Assembly: GCA_035633215.1 (NCBI GenBank)
Contig: DASQFI010000032.1
Span: 124,001 to 188,000, forward strand
Direction: 5' to 3'
Length of the DNA stretch: 64,000 nt
Origin: DASQFI01 sp035633215
Lineage (GTDB): Bacteria > Acidobacteriota > Vicinamibacteria > Vicinamibacterales > SCN-69-37
Part shown: piece by piece, positions 10,129-18,381 of the stretch
Numbering within the stretch: the first letter of the stretch is position 1
Layout of the letters: each line of letters starts with the position of its first letter
The notes under the pieces: model-generated
What the model was told of the DNA's origin: nothing
Databases searched by the model: none
The model's input: only the letters and a program-made list of their open reading frames with translations
Position numbers and translations under genes: made by a program

Positions 10129-11255
10129 AATCTGATTCGGTGCTCGGCTGGGTCGTGCTGCCGGTGCTGGCGCTGATCCTGATGTTCGCGCCGATGCCCG
10201 ACGGGACCATCAACGACTTCTACGCGGTCAATTTCTATCCGCGCCTGCAGCGGGCCGTGACGAGCGCCACCAACTTTCTCTCGTTCTCGGTGCTCGATGT
10301 CCTTCTCGTGGCGGTGGGGCTGATGGGGATGTTCAGCGCGCTGCGGCTGCTGCGCACCGCGTCGAACCACGGTCTGATGGAGGCGCTGTGGGATGGCTCG
10401 CGGCGGCTGCTGCGCGGCGGCGCCCTCGTGATCATCCTGTTCCTGCTCGGGTGGGGCTACAACTACCGCCGCACGCCGCTCGAGAGCGCGCTCCCCGGCG
10501 GCAAGGCCACGGCGCCGACGACCGAAGCGCTGCAGGCCGCCGTGCTCGAGGCGAACGCGCTCGGCGGCAAGCTGCGGAAGGCGATCGGGTCGGACATGGA
10601 GCAGTCGTACGAAGAGGTCGCCGGCGCACTCAGCGGACCGATGGACATCGCGCTCAAGCAGTTGCAGCAGCCGACGCTCGGGACGCCGGGCCGGCCCAAA
10701 CACTCGATCATGCTGACGCCGTTCTTCACGTGGGCCGGCGTGACCGGCATGATCAATCCGATCGGTCTCGAGTCGATCGTGCATCCGGAGCTGCTGCCGT
10801 TCGAGCGTCCGTTCGTGCTCGCGCACGAGTGGGCGCACCTGGCCGGTCAGGCCGACGAGGCACAGGCGAGCGCGGTCGGCTGGCTCTCATGCATGCGCGG
10901 CACGGCGCCACTCGCCTACAGCGCCAGCTTGTATCTGATTATGGAAGCGGCGAGCGCGATGCCGAGCGACGCGCGCCAGGTCGTGATGAAGCAGCTCGAC
11001 CCGGGCGTGAAGGCCGACATCGATGCGATTCTCGTGCGGCTGCAGCGCGGCAAGCCGTCCGTGCAGCGCACCGCCTCACGCGTCTACGACGAGTACCTGC
11101 GCGCCAATCGCGTGGCCGACGGCACGGCCAGTTACGGACGCGCCCTGTCGTTGATTCTCTCGCCGCCGCTGCGGGAGGCGCTGAGCGGCTACACGGTGAC
11201 CGAACGCCAGCAGAAGATCCACGATCCGTCGGCGATCAATCTGCCGCGCAACTGA
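10104..11255 (+). CDS. DUF3810-family membrane-anchored putative metallopeptidase
   Basis: 383 residues. Three hydrophobic segments lie in the first 120 residues (LGWVVLPVLALILMFAP, VLLVAVGLMGMFSALRLL, ALVIILFLLGWGYNY), followed by a soluble domain with HEWAHLAGQADEAQAS. This is an HExxH zinc motif with a nearby Glu, characteristic of DUF3810. Peptidase activity is inferred from the motif only. It overlaps ndh by 25 bp and so belongs to the YIP1-ndh-DUF3810 operon. Confidence 0.85.
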   Translation: MDESPSRLKSDSVLGWVVLPVLALILMFAPMPDGTINDFYAVNFYPRLQRAVTSATNFLSFSVLDVLLVAVGLMGMFSALRLLRTASNHGLMEALWDGSRRLLRGGALVIILFLLGWGYNYRRTPLESALPGGKATAPTTEALQAAVLEANALGGKLRKAIGSDMEQSYEEVAGALSGPMDIALKQLQQPTLGTPGRPKHSIMLTPFFTWAGVTGMINPIGLESIVHPELLPFERPFVLAHEWAHLAGQADEAQASAVGWLSCMRGTAPLAYSASLYLIMEAASAMPSDARQVVMKQLDPGVKADIDAILVRLQRGKPSVQRTASRVYDEYLRANRVADGTASYGRALSLILSPPLREALSGYTVTERQQKIHDPSAINLPRN

Positions 11256-11280
11256 GTATCCAGGCGAGTCGTATTTTCGG

Positions 11281-11302
11281 GCAGTTCGCAGTTCGCAGTT
11301 CG
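11281..11302. repeat. CAGTTCG triplicate at a convergent junction
   Basis: Three tandem copies of CAGTTCG lie between the convergent DUF3810 and desaturase genes, followed by GGCCACGTTTTTCAGCGGCC, which can pair partly. It is one of several junctions in the window with an iterated 7-mer. Confidence 0.55.
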
Positions 11303-11331
11303 AAGGTCAGGCCACGTTTTTCAGCGGCCTG

Positions 11332-12180
11332 CTAGTCCGCTGTCCGGCCGCCCAGTCCTGCGTCGGGCCGGAATTCGCGAAGATCGCGCGTGATGCGGAG
11401 GAACGACAGGACCTTCAGCACGTAGAACGTCACGTCGATCTCCCACCACCGGATGCCCTGGCGGACGCTCGACATGAAGTGATGGTGGTTGTTGTGCCAG
11501 CCCTCGCCGAGCGTCACGAGGGCGAGCAGGAAGTTGTTGCGGCTCTCATCCGGCGTCGCGAAGCGCCGCGTGCCCCAGATGTGCGAGAGCGAGTTGATCA
11601 GGAACGTGCCGTGGAAGAGCACGACCGTGGCGACCAGATAGCCCCACACGAACGCGTCGAATCCGCCGATCAGATAAATCGCGACGGCGTAGGCGATGGT
11701 CGGCAGGACATGCCAGCGATTCAGCCAGCGGAGCTCGGGAAAGCGGCTGAAATCCGAAATGCGTTTGGGATCGTATTCGTCGTATTCGTCCGAGAGAATC
11801 CAGCCGAGGTGCGACCACCAGAAGCCCTCGTGGACGGGCGAGTGCAGATCGGTCCGGCGATCGGAATTCAGGTGGTGGTCGCGATGATGCGCAGCCCACC
11901 AGAGCACGCCCTTCTGGCTCGACGTCTGCGCCATGAACGCCACGACGAACTGCCAGAACCGGTTCAGCTTGAAGGAGCGATGGCTGAAGTAGCGGTGGTA
12001 GCCGGCGGTGACGAAGAACATCCGCAGGAAATACGATCCGGCCGCCCAGGCGACCATCTCGAGCGTAAACGGCACGAAGAGGACGAGCACGACCGACGCA
12101 TGGAGCAGGACGAACGGCGTCATCGTCGCCCAGTCGTACTGTTTTCGCTTGGCTAGAACACTTGCAATGGTCATCAACAC
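11332..12180 (-). CDS. acyl-CoA delta-9 fatty acid desaturase family protein
   Basis: 282 residues with all three histidine boxes of membrane-bound di-iron desaturases: HRYFSHRSF, HRDHH and GEGWHNNHHHF. Four membrane spans are placed as usual (FVLLHASVVLVLFVPF, MVAWAAGSYFLRMFFV, two after residue 150). It inserts a cis double bond into saturated acyl chains and so adjusts membrane fluidity. The length is normal for bacterial DesC-like enzymes. Two alternative Met codons at the N-terminus (MLM) leave a two-residue uncertainty in the start. The gene stands alone on the minus strand. Confidence 0.93.
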   Translation of the reverse strand: MLMTIASVLAKRKQYDWATMTPFVLLHASVVLVLFVPFTLEMVAWAAGSYFLRMFFVTAGYHRYFSHRSFKLNRFWQFVVAFMAQTSSQKGVLWWAAHHRDHHLNSDRRTDLHSPVHEGFWWSHLGWILSDEYDEYDPKRISDFSRFPELRWLNRWHVLPTIAYAVAIYLIGGFDAFVWGYLVATVVLFHGTFLINSLSHIWGTRRFATPDESRNNFLLALVTLGEGWHNNHHHFMSSVRQGIRWWEIDVTFYVLKVLSFLRITRDLREFRPDAGLGGRTAD

Positions 12181-12319
12181 ACCAGTTTAGCATTACCGCT
12201 GGTCGCGGTGTTCCTGTTGTCGTCAGGACGCCGTAGGGTCTTTATGCCTGTTCATCGGGCCTGGTGGCTGTCCAATTGAGGACACCCCGAAAAGTGGCCT
12301 GGTTTCGTTGGTTTCGGTC

Positions 12320-13135
12320 CTAAATCTTCAAGTCGAGATTGGTCGCGAGCTGCTTCAGCCACTGCATGATTTTGCGGCGGTTATCCGGACCGACGAGCAG
12401 CAGCTGTTTCTGGACGGGCAGGAGCGATCGCAGTTTGGGATCTTCGTGCTCGTAGTAGCTGGGCCGGCGGAGCAGGCTCGGGTCGGCGGTGATCTGCGGC
12501 GTCTCGTCGAGCGTCCGGATCGCGCGGGCGATCGCTTCGTCGAATTCGCGGTTCGGATTGCCCAGCTCCTGGTACGCCTGATCGAACAGTGGCTTCACGG
12601 TGACGTAGAGCTGCGCCGCGTGGATGGGATCGACCGAGGTCAACGCCCCGGTCGCGCCGTCCCACCGCACGTAACTCACCGGATCGATCCGGCCCGACGT
12701 GGCGCCGAGAATCTGGGTGCGCGTCAGGGGACGAAGGGCGGAGAGCGGCGTCGCGGGCGTCTTGCCGTCGCCGATCTGAATGACCGCGAGCGTCGCGCCG
12801 CGCACGAGGCTCTTCGTCGCGAGGAATTTCGCGAGCGTGGGATGGCGTGAGAGCGCCGCGACCATGTCGCGCAGGAAGGTGTCCGATTCGTCGAGCGACG
12901 GCAGATCGACGACCTGAGCTTTGGGACGCTGCGGACCGAGCGCCGCTTCAGTGGCTTTGGTCGGGGCCGGCGTCGCTGGCGTCGGCCGGGTCCGGCTCAT
13001 CCACCAGAGCGTCAGCAGCGCGCCGACGATGACGGCGCCGGCGGCCAGCATGATCCAGCGCGTCGGCGACGCGGCCCGGCTGCGGGACGGGCCCGGCGCC
13101 GGCGGTCGATCAAGATGGAGATCTTCGAACGTCAT
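12320..13135 (-). CDS. DUF3014 domain protein
   Basis: 271 residues from the ATG at 13135, chosen because it begins 1 bp after the stop of the M28 gene and gives MTFEDLHLD. One membrane anchor lies at about residues 27-47 (WIMLAAGAVIVGALLTLWW), then a Pro/Ala-rich linker and the conserved DUF3014 region: LPSLDESDTFLRDMVAALS, LVRGATLAVIQIGDG and YYEHEDPKLRSLLPVQKQL. DUF3014 has no assigned function. The anchored topology places the domain in the periplasm. Cotranscribed with the peptidase upstream. Confidence 0.83.
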   Translation of the reverse strand: MTFEDLHLDRPPAPGPSRSRAASPTRWIMLAAGAVIVGALLTLWWMSRTRPTPATPAPTKATEAALGPQRPKAQVVDLPSLDESDTFLRDMVAALSRHPTLAKFLATKSLVRGATLAVIQIGDGKTPATPLSALRPLTRTQILGATSGRIDPVSYVRWDGATGALTSVDPIHAAQLYVTVKPLFDQAYQELGNPNREFDEAIARAIRTLDETPQITADPSLLRRPSYYEHEDPKLRSLLPVQKQLLLVGPDNRRKIMQWLKQLATNLDLKI

Positions 13136-13136
13136 G

Positions 13137-15755
13137 TCACTGGCCGATGATGGTTCTGACCCAATCCCAGCCATCGAGGCCGCGGCCGTTTACGGCCTTC
13201 ACGGCCACGTGCGTCCCCGCCGGCAGCGCCGGCAGTGTCGCTTTGGCGGTCGTCACGGTGAGCCGCGTCTGGAGCGGAGTCGCCTCCGGGCCATACGCGA
13301 CGACGTACTGTTTGACGCCCGATTCGGGACTGGGGGTCCATGTCACTTCGACGCCGGCAGCGCTCCTGGCGGTCTTGAGATCTTTCAGCCGTGAGGGACT
13401 CGACGCAAGATACATGATGGTCGCCGCCGTGACCTTCGCGGTTTCCGTGACCTGCCGCTGGTTGATCGTATCGAGGTAATCCGTCGCCTGATGGTAGTTC
13501 GGGTTGCTCAGAATCGGATACGACCCGATGCCGCCGACGATATCCCCCCAGCCCTGGTAGAACGCGGCCGCGTCCGTGCCGCGGTAGTACTTCGTGTCGT
13601 ACAGGATCAAATCGGTGAAGAGGAACGACGCGCCATGCTGGATGTCACGGATCCCGGCGTTCGAGAACCGAATCGTGTTGTCCATGCGGCCGCTTTCGCC
13701 GGCCCAGCCGATCATGTCGTTGTTCAACGCGCCGACGACCTGCCACTTGTTGTGCTCGGCCAGACGAACGAACTCGCGGCTGCCCAGCAGCCCGGCTTCT
13801 TCGCCCGTGAACGACGCGAAGATGACGGTCGCCGGCAGCGGTGTGTCGGCCAGGATCCGCGCCGCTTCGAGGAGCGCCGTCGTGCCCGACGTGTCGTCGT
13901 CGGCGCCGGGGCCGCCCGCCACGGAGTCGAAGTGGCTGCTGATTACGTAGGTGAGCTCGGGATTGACCGTGCCCCGCAGCGTCGCGACCACGTTCGCCGT
14001 CTTGCCGCCGAGCGCGTTGGCGGGCGAGAACCACTGCTGCTCGGGCTTGTACCCGAACGACGCGTACGCGCGCGTCAGATAGTCGATCGCCTTCGCGTTG
14101 CCGGGTTGTGAAACGTGCTTCGAATCGAAATCGAACAGCGCGCGCGCGTGTTCCCAGACGCGCGTCACCGACGCCTTGGCGAGTGTCGTGCGCACCATCT
14201 TCTCGATGGGCTGATAGGCCTTGGTCATGCGGTCGCGAAGCTCTGTTTCGACCGCGAGCTGTCGATCGAGCCGCCGCAGTACGTCGTCGGCCGAGACCTT
14301 GCGGGTGAGATCGACGAGATACACGCCTCGCTCCGGGGAGATCGTGTCGCCGTCTTTTTCCGCGACGATCAACACGCGCCGTCCGTTTTGCGCCGGCACC
14401 CACGCGTACTCCGGCACGACCGTGCGAATGGTGTTGTTATGGAGCAGCCGCGTCCGGCCGTCGGCCGAGAGGTCGTAGAGGAATGACCGGCGATGGCGCG
14501 GCTCGCCGGTCGTCGCGAGGAGCGTCGTGTTGGTGAGAAACCTCGGGAGAATGTCATGCGGGATCTCGCGCGTGATCCGGCGCTGCGTCGTCCCGTCCGA
14601 CACGTAGATCTCCCAGTCGGTGAACTGCATGTACTCGTAGGCGACGAGCTTGCCATCCGGCGAGAGCGCCGGGGCGTTGATGCGCTCGCGGCCGGTGCGA
14701 ATCGTGGCGGCGGTGTCGGTGGCCGTCGCCGGCGAGGTCTGGAGCGCGTAGCTGCCGTCGGCGCCGCGCGTAATCCAGGCCAGCGTGCTGCCGTCGGCCG
14801 ACATCGTTAATCCGGTGCCGGTAATCGTCCGCGTTTCCTTCGTCTTGAGGTTCAGGACGACGTACGTGATGCCGGCACCGGGCCCGCCCGCGCCGCGTCC
14901 ACCGCCCTGCGGAGCGCCGCCGCGTCCGGCCTGGCCGCCGGCTCCCGCCGCGGCTCCGCCCCCAGCTGCACCGCCGCCCGCCGCGCCACCGCGTCCGCCG
15001 CCACGTCCAGCGCTGAACGGCGACTGCGCGACCTGGCTGTACACGACGATAGTCCCGCTGGGATCGACGATCAGGTTCGCTTTGAATCCCGGCTCATCGG
15101 TCACCCGCGCCGGCGCCGCCGGCGTCTGACCCGACGGCACCGCAATTGAAAACACGTCCGATCGCGCGGGATCGTCGCTGCCGATGAACAGCAGCTGCCG
15201 TCCGTCGCCGGACCACGCGAGCCCGGTGGACGGCATCTTGTCGAAACGCGCGCGCGATTCAGTACCCGAGGCCAGGTCGCGGACGATGATTTCGCTCGAC
15301 CCGTCTGTGCCCGAGCGAATCCATGCGCCGCGCGCGCCCGCCGGATCGAGGACGACATCACTCGCGCGGACTTCGGCTATCTGTTGGGGCGTGGCGCCGA
15401 CCCGCACGATGCGCGTGACCGCGTCGTTGGCCATGCCCGTTTCATAGGTGACGATCTGGCCGTCGGCGGAGATTCTTGGATTCCTGCCGTCGATCGTGAT
15501 CTCGGTCGTGACGAACAACTCACCCGAAAGCAGCGCGACGCGTTCGAGGTACTGGCTCGCCGCAGGCGACCGCATCAGCGCCTGAAGATCCCTGAGCGCA
15601 CTCGGATACTGCCCGGTATCCCAGGCATCGTTGGCTCGCCGCCACAACGCGTCCGGCGTCGGCGCCTGACCCTGGCCGGTGGGACTCGACTGACCGGAGA
15701 CCGCCGACACGGCGATGACGACGCACCAGGCAACGAGCGAGGATCGAAGCGGCAT
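13137..15755 (-). CDS. exported M28-family zinc aminopeptidase with N-terminal TolB-like propeller
   Basis: 872 residues. A signal peptide (residues 1-21, ending AVSGQ) is followed by a short helical repeat and a TolB-like propeller. A Gly/Ala/Arg-rich loop lies at about 250-295. The M28 catalytic domain has SSHFDSV, GADDDTSGTTALLEAARIL, FTGEEAGLLGSREF and ALNNDMIGW, which supply the zinc ligands and general base. A fibronectin-like domain closes the protein (GVEVTWTPSPESGVKQYVV). It is probably periplasmic or secreted and releases N-terminal amino acids. Its start codon is inside the left arm of the palindrome at 15753-15875. Followed directly by the DUF3014 gene. Confidence 0.92.
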   Translation of the reverse strand: MPLRSSLVAWCVVIAVSAVSGQSSPTGQGQAPTPDALWRRANDAWDTGQYPSALRDLQALMRSPAASQYLERVALLSGELFVTTEITIDGRNPRISADGQIVTYETGMANDAVTRIVRVGATPQQIAEVRASDVVLDPAGARGAWIRSGTDGSSEIIVRDLASGTESRARFDKMPSTGLAWSGDGRQLLFIGSDDPARSDVFSIAVPSGQTPAAPARVTDEPGFKANLIVDPSGTIVVYSQVAQSPFSAGRGGGRGGAAGGGAAGGGAAAGAGGQAGRGGAPQGGGRGAGGPGAGITYVVLNLKTKETRTITGTGLTMSADGSTLAWITRGADGSYALQTSPATATDTAATIRTGRERINAPALSPDGKLVAYEYMQFTDWEIYVSDGTTQRRITREIPHDILPRFLTNTTLLATTGEPRHRRSFLYDLSADGRTRLLHNNTIRTVVPEYAWVPAQNGRRVLIVAEKDGDTISPERGVYLVDLTRKVSADDVLRRLDRQLAVETELRDRMTKAYQPIEKMVRTTLAKASVTRVWEHARALFDFDSKHVSQPGNAKAIDYLTRAYASFGYKPEQQWFSPANALGGKTANVVATLRGTVNPELTYVISSHFDSVAGGPGADDDTSGTTALLEAARILADTPLPATVIFASFTGEEAGLLGSREFVRLAEHNKWQVVGALNNDMIGWAGESGRMDNTIRFSNAGIRDIQHGASFLFTDLILYDTKYYRGTDAAAFYQGWGDIVGGIGSYPILSNPNYHQATDYLDTINQRQVTETAKVTAATIMYLASSPSRLKDLKTARSAAGVEVTWTPSPESGVKQYVVAYGPEATPLQTRLTVTTAKATLPALPAGTHVAVKAVNGRGLDGWDWVRTIIGQ

Positions 15756-15875
15756 GCGGGAAATGATACGGGGGCAGGTCTTGAATTGTCACATTCGGAC
15801 GAGATTTCGAGTTTGTGCCGGTGCCGCCAACGAATGTGACAATTCAAGACCTGACCCCGTATCATTTCCCGCATG
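15753..15875. repeat. near-perfect palindrome containing both divergent start codons
   Basis: Two 45-base arms (15753-15797 and 15831-15875) are inverse copies with a single mismatch, separated by a 33-base loop. The outermost triplets are the ATG codons of the M28 gene (minus) and the ferritin gene (plus). The arms contain ATGATACGGGG, CAGGTCTTGAATTGTCACAT and TTCG. The core CAGGTCTTG also forms the hairpin at 35164-35247. Both messengers therefore begin with virtually the same leader, and no Shine-Dalgarno sequence is visible in it. Confidence 0.9.
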
Positions 15876-16388
15876 ACAACTCAGGTGCTCGAGGCCATCA
15901 ACAAGCAGATTGCCGCGGAGTTTGCCGCGTCGTTTTCCTATCTGGCCATGGCGGCCTGGTGCGAGCACCACAAGTTCATGGGCGCCGGCCGGTGGCTGCG
16001 CACACAGAGTGCGGAGGAGCATGGCCACGCGCTCAAGCTGTTCGACTTCGTACTGGCGCGCAACCACCCGGTCCGTCTCACCGCCATGGACGAGCCGAAA
16101 GGGGAGTTCGGGTCGGTCGTCGAGGTCTTCGAACGCGCGCTGGCGCAGGAGCAGGAAGTCAGCAAGCAGATCGACGCGCTCTATGAGCTCGCATTTCGCG
16201 AGAAAGTGTTCGCGGCGATGGCCGAGCTGCAGTGGTTCATCACCGAGCAGGTCGAAGAAGAGAAGACCGTCCGCGAAATCGTGGCCAAGTGCCACATGGT
16301 GAAGAACGACTCGGCGGCCCTGCTGGACCTGGACCGCGAGCTCGGCGGTCGAGGTTCCGGTCCCGAAGCGGGCGCGGCCACCAGGTGA
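15873..16388 (+). CDS. ftnA: ferritin
   Basis: 171 residues forming the four-helix ferritin fold. Ferroxidase-site residues are visible as E16 (in NKQIAAEFAASFSY), E49 and H52 (QSAEEHGHA), E93/E94-region (LAQEQEV) and ITEQVEEEK. It stores iron as ferric mineral in a 24-subunit shell in the cytoplasm. The length is usual for bacterial non-haem ferritin plus a short disordered tail (GGRGSGPEAGAATR). The start lies within the palindrome. The stop overlaps the GTG of the VOC gene. Confidence 0.94.
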   Translation: MTTQVLEAINKQIAAEFAASFSYLAMAAWCEHHKFMGAGRWLRTQSAEEHGHALKLFDFVLARNHPVRLTAMDEPKGEFGSVVEVFERALAQEQEVSKQIDALYELAFREKVFAAMAELQWFITEQVEEEKTVREIVAKCHMVKNDSAALLDLDRELGGRGSGPEAGAATR

Positions 16389-16771
16389 CCAGCATCAACG
16401 GCGCGCATTTCCTGATCTACAGCCCGCAGCCCGAGGCCGATCGCGCGTTCCTGCGCGACGTGTTCGGCTTCCGGTCCGTGGACGCCGGCGAGGGGTGGCC
16501 GATCTTCGCGCTGCCGCCGGCGGAGATCGCGGTTCATCCCGCCGAAGACGACGACGTCGTGCAGGAGCAGGCCGAGCACGACATGGTGGACATCGTGCTG
16601 TATCTGATGTGCGACGACGTCCACGCCGTCGTCGCATCGCTCAAGGCCCGAGGCGTGATGTGCAAGGATGTGGGTACCGCGCCGTGGGGCCTCCACACCG
16701 TGATTCAGCTTCCGAGCGGCGGGCACATCGGTCTGTATCAGCCCACGCATCCGACCGCGATCCAGATGTAG
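16385..16771 (+). CDS. VOC (glyoxalase/bleomycin resistance) superfamily protein
   Basis: 128 residues beginning at GTG 16385, which overlaps the ferritin stop as GTGA. The betaalphabetabetabeta modules of the vicinal oxygen chelate fold are recognisable: YSPQPEADRAFLRDVFGF at the first helix, and a second half with LKARGVMCKDVGTAPWG and LPSGGHIGLYQP. A metal site cannot be assigned with certainty. The substrate is unknown; coupling to ferritin is notable but not explanatory. Confidence 0.85.
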   Translation: MTSINGAHFLIYSPQPEADRAFLRDVFGFRSVDAGEGWPIFALPPAEIAVHPAEDDDVVQEQAEHDMVDIVLYLMCDDVHAVVASLKARGVMCKDVGTAPWGLHTVIQLPSGGHIGLYQPTHPTAIQM

Positions 16772-16791
16772 GCCGGGGCTTTAGCCCCGGC
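16772..16791 (+). terminator. hairpin directly after the VOC stop codon
   Basis: GCCGGGGCT and AGCCCCGGC face each other across a tight TT loop immediately after the TAG. There is no T-run behind it, so it is a terminator-like or dispersed CCGGGGCTTTAGCCCCGG hairpin rather than a classic intrinsic terminator. Confidence 0.5.
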
Positions 16792-16884
16792 GCACCAGCG
16801 GCTCCGTTACAATCAAAGCCGCGCCTGCTGTTTGCGCCCCGGGCCGCACGACCATCGGACCCGGGTCGTCGTGGAGTCCGAGTC

Positions 16885-17196
16885 ATGAGAAAGGTACGAC
16901 TGGCGCTTGCTCTGGCCATCCTGCTCCTGCCGCTCGCGTGCGGCGATTCTCCGTTCGAACCGACCGATCCCGACAACCTGGTGCGAACCGGCACCGTGCG
17001 TTTCATGAATATCGAAGGCGGCTTCTGGGCCATCGCCGGGGATGACGGCGTCACCTACGATCCACTTTCGCCGCTCGCGGCTCAGTTTCAACGCGAAGGC
17101 CTGCGCGTCCGGTTCGAGGCCAAGGTGCGTTCCGATGTCGGGAGCACGCACATGGTCGGCCCGATCGTCGAGATCATTCAAATCGAGAAACTGTAG
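16885..17196 (+). CDS. small predicted lipoprotein
   Basis: 103 residues from ATG 16885. A signal peptide ends in the lipobox LPLAC, followed by GDSPFEP and a beta-rich domain of about 75 residues (VRTGTVRFMNIEGGFWAIAG). No family recognised. It precedes the beta-lactamase-fold gene by 18 bp on the same strand, so they may be cotranscribed. Confidence 0.7.
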   Translation: MRKVRLALALAILLLPLACGDSPFEPTDPDNLVRTGTVRFMNIEGGFWAIAGDDGVTYDPLSPLAAQFQREGLRVRFEAKVRSDVGSTHMVGPIVEIIQIEKL

Positions 17197-17214
17197 GGTG
17201 ACGGGAGCGACATC

Positions 17215-18351
17215 GTGAACGCCTGGGTGCCACGTGTCGTCGTCGCCTGTCTCGCCGGCGTGGCCGGCCTTCATCCAACAACGGTCAGCGGCACACAGGA
17301 TCGCGGGCCGGTCGCGGCAGCACCGACGTCGCTGGCCGAGCGGCTCAAGGCCGTCCGAGCCGCCGCCGATCTGCCCGCGATTGGCGGCGCGACTTTTCGT
17401 TCCACCGGTGTTCTCGAGGTCGCGGTCGCAGGCGTCCGCAGGCTGGGCGATCCGATCGAGGTCACGACCGGCGATCTCTGGCACATCGGTTCGATCACCA
17501 AGTCCTTCACGTCCACGTTGATTGGCAAGTCCACCGAACGGAAAGATCTGTCGTGGACGTCGACGTTGGGCGAGCTGCTCGGCCAGCGCGCGGGCAAATA
17601 CGCGCCCGTGACGCTCGTCGATCTCCTGAGCCATCGCGCGGGCCTGCCGGCGAACATTCCGGCGGCGCTCAGCGTTGAAGCGGTCACGATGTCGCCCATC
17701 ACGGCCGCGCGCAAGCTCCTCGTCGATCGGATCCTCCAGGGTGATCCCGCATCCGGTCCGGGCGAGCAGTATCTCTATTCGAACATTGGCTACGTCATCG
17801 CCGGCGCGGTGCTCGAGGCAAAAACCGGAAAGTCATGGGAAGACCTGGTCCAGGCAGAAGTCATCGCGCCGCTGAAGTTGTCGAGCGTCGGCTTCGGCGC
17901 CCCAGGGCCGCCTGGCGCGGTGCTGCAGCCGCGCGGCCATCGGCAGCCACTGACGCCGGGCTCGAAACTCATTCCGATCGAGCCGCCGCTCGCCGACAAC
18001 CCTGCATATCTCGGACCCGCCGGGACGATGCATATGACGGTCGGCGATCTGGCGCGGTGGGGACAGGAACATCTGCGAGGCGAGCGGGGCGTCGACGGGC
18101 TGCTTCGCGGCGCGACATTCCGGCGCCTCCACGCACCGCCGCGACCGGAGGCCACCTACGCGCTCGGCTGGGCGGTCCGGCGTGAAGGCGACCGCCGGAC
18201 GATCTGGCACAACGGCTCCAACACCCTGTGGTACGCGATCGTCGCGTTCGACGCCGAGGCCGATCTCGGTGTCGTGATTGTCACGAACGGAAGCATCAAC
18301 GCGGGGAAGGCCATCGACGCGGCGGCGGCTGAGTTTCTGAAGAAAGGCTGA
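17215..18351 (+). CDS. exported serine hydrolase of the beta-lactamase class C/DD-peptidase family
   Basis: 378 residues from GTG 17215 with a signal peptide (about residues 1-24). The SxxK nucleophile motif is SITK (in WHIGSITKSFTSTLIGK), the YxN motif is YSN (in YLYSNIGYVIAG), and the third motif is probably HNG (IWHNGSNTLWY). Such proteins act as esterases, D-amino-acid peptidases or peptidoglycan-recycling enzymes in the periplasm. True beta-lactamase activity cannot be claimed. The stop codon lies in a hairpin shared with the convergent gene. Confidence 0.87.
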   Translation: MNAWVPRVVVACLAGVAGLHPTTVSGTQDRGPVAAAPTSLAERLKAVRAAADLPAIGGATFRSTGVLEVAVAGVRRLGDPIEVTTGDLWHIGSITKSFTSTLIGKSTERKDLSWTSTLGELLGQRAGKYAPVTLVDLLSHRAGLPANIPAALSVEAVTMSPITAARKLLVDRILQGDPASGPGEQYLYSNIGYVIAGAVLEAKTGKSWEDLVQAEVIAPLKLSSVGFGAPGPPGAVLQPRGHRQPLTPGSKLIPIEPPLADNPAYLGPAGTMHMTVGDLARWGQEHLRGERGVDGLLRGATFRRLHAPPRPEATYALGWAVRREGDRRTIWHNGSNTLWYAIVAFDAEADLGVVIVTNGSINAGKAIDAAAAEFLKKG

Positions 18352-18372
18352 AAGGCTCAAAGCCTTTCAGCC
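18346..18372. terminator. bidirectional hairpin between convergent genes
   Basis: GGCTGAAAGGCT and AGCCTTTCAGCC form a perfect 12-bp stem with a CAA loop. It covers the stop of the hydrolase gene and lies 10 bp before the stop of the convergent DUF4139 gene. The repeated word AAAGGCT places it with the other iterated-word junctions. Confidence 0.75.
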
Positions 18373-18381
18373 TCACCAGCG

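Noticed and set aside
12265..12310. Repeat related to 31110-31190 (CCCCGAAAAGTGG against CCCCGGAAAGTGG)
   Set aside because: Only about 12 bases match and the surroundings differ; not enough to call a family.
17215..18351. Antibiotic resistance beta-lactamase
   Set aside because: The fold and SxxK/YSN motifs are shared by many esterases and peptidases; nothing specific to AmpC enzymes is seen.
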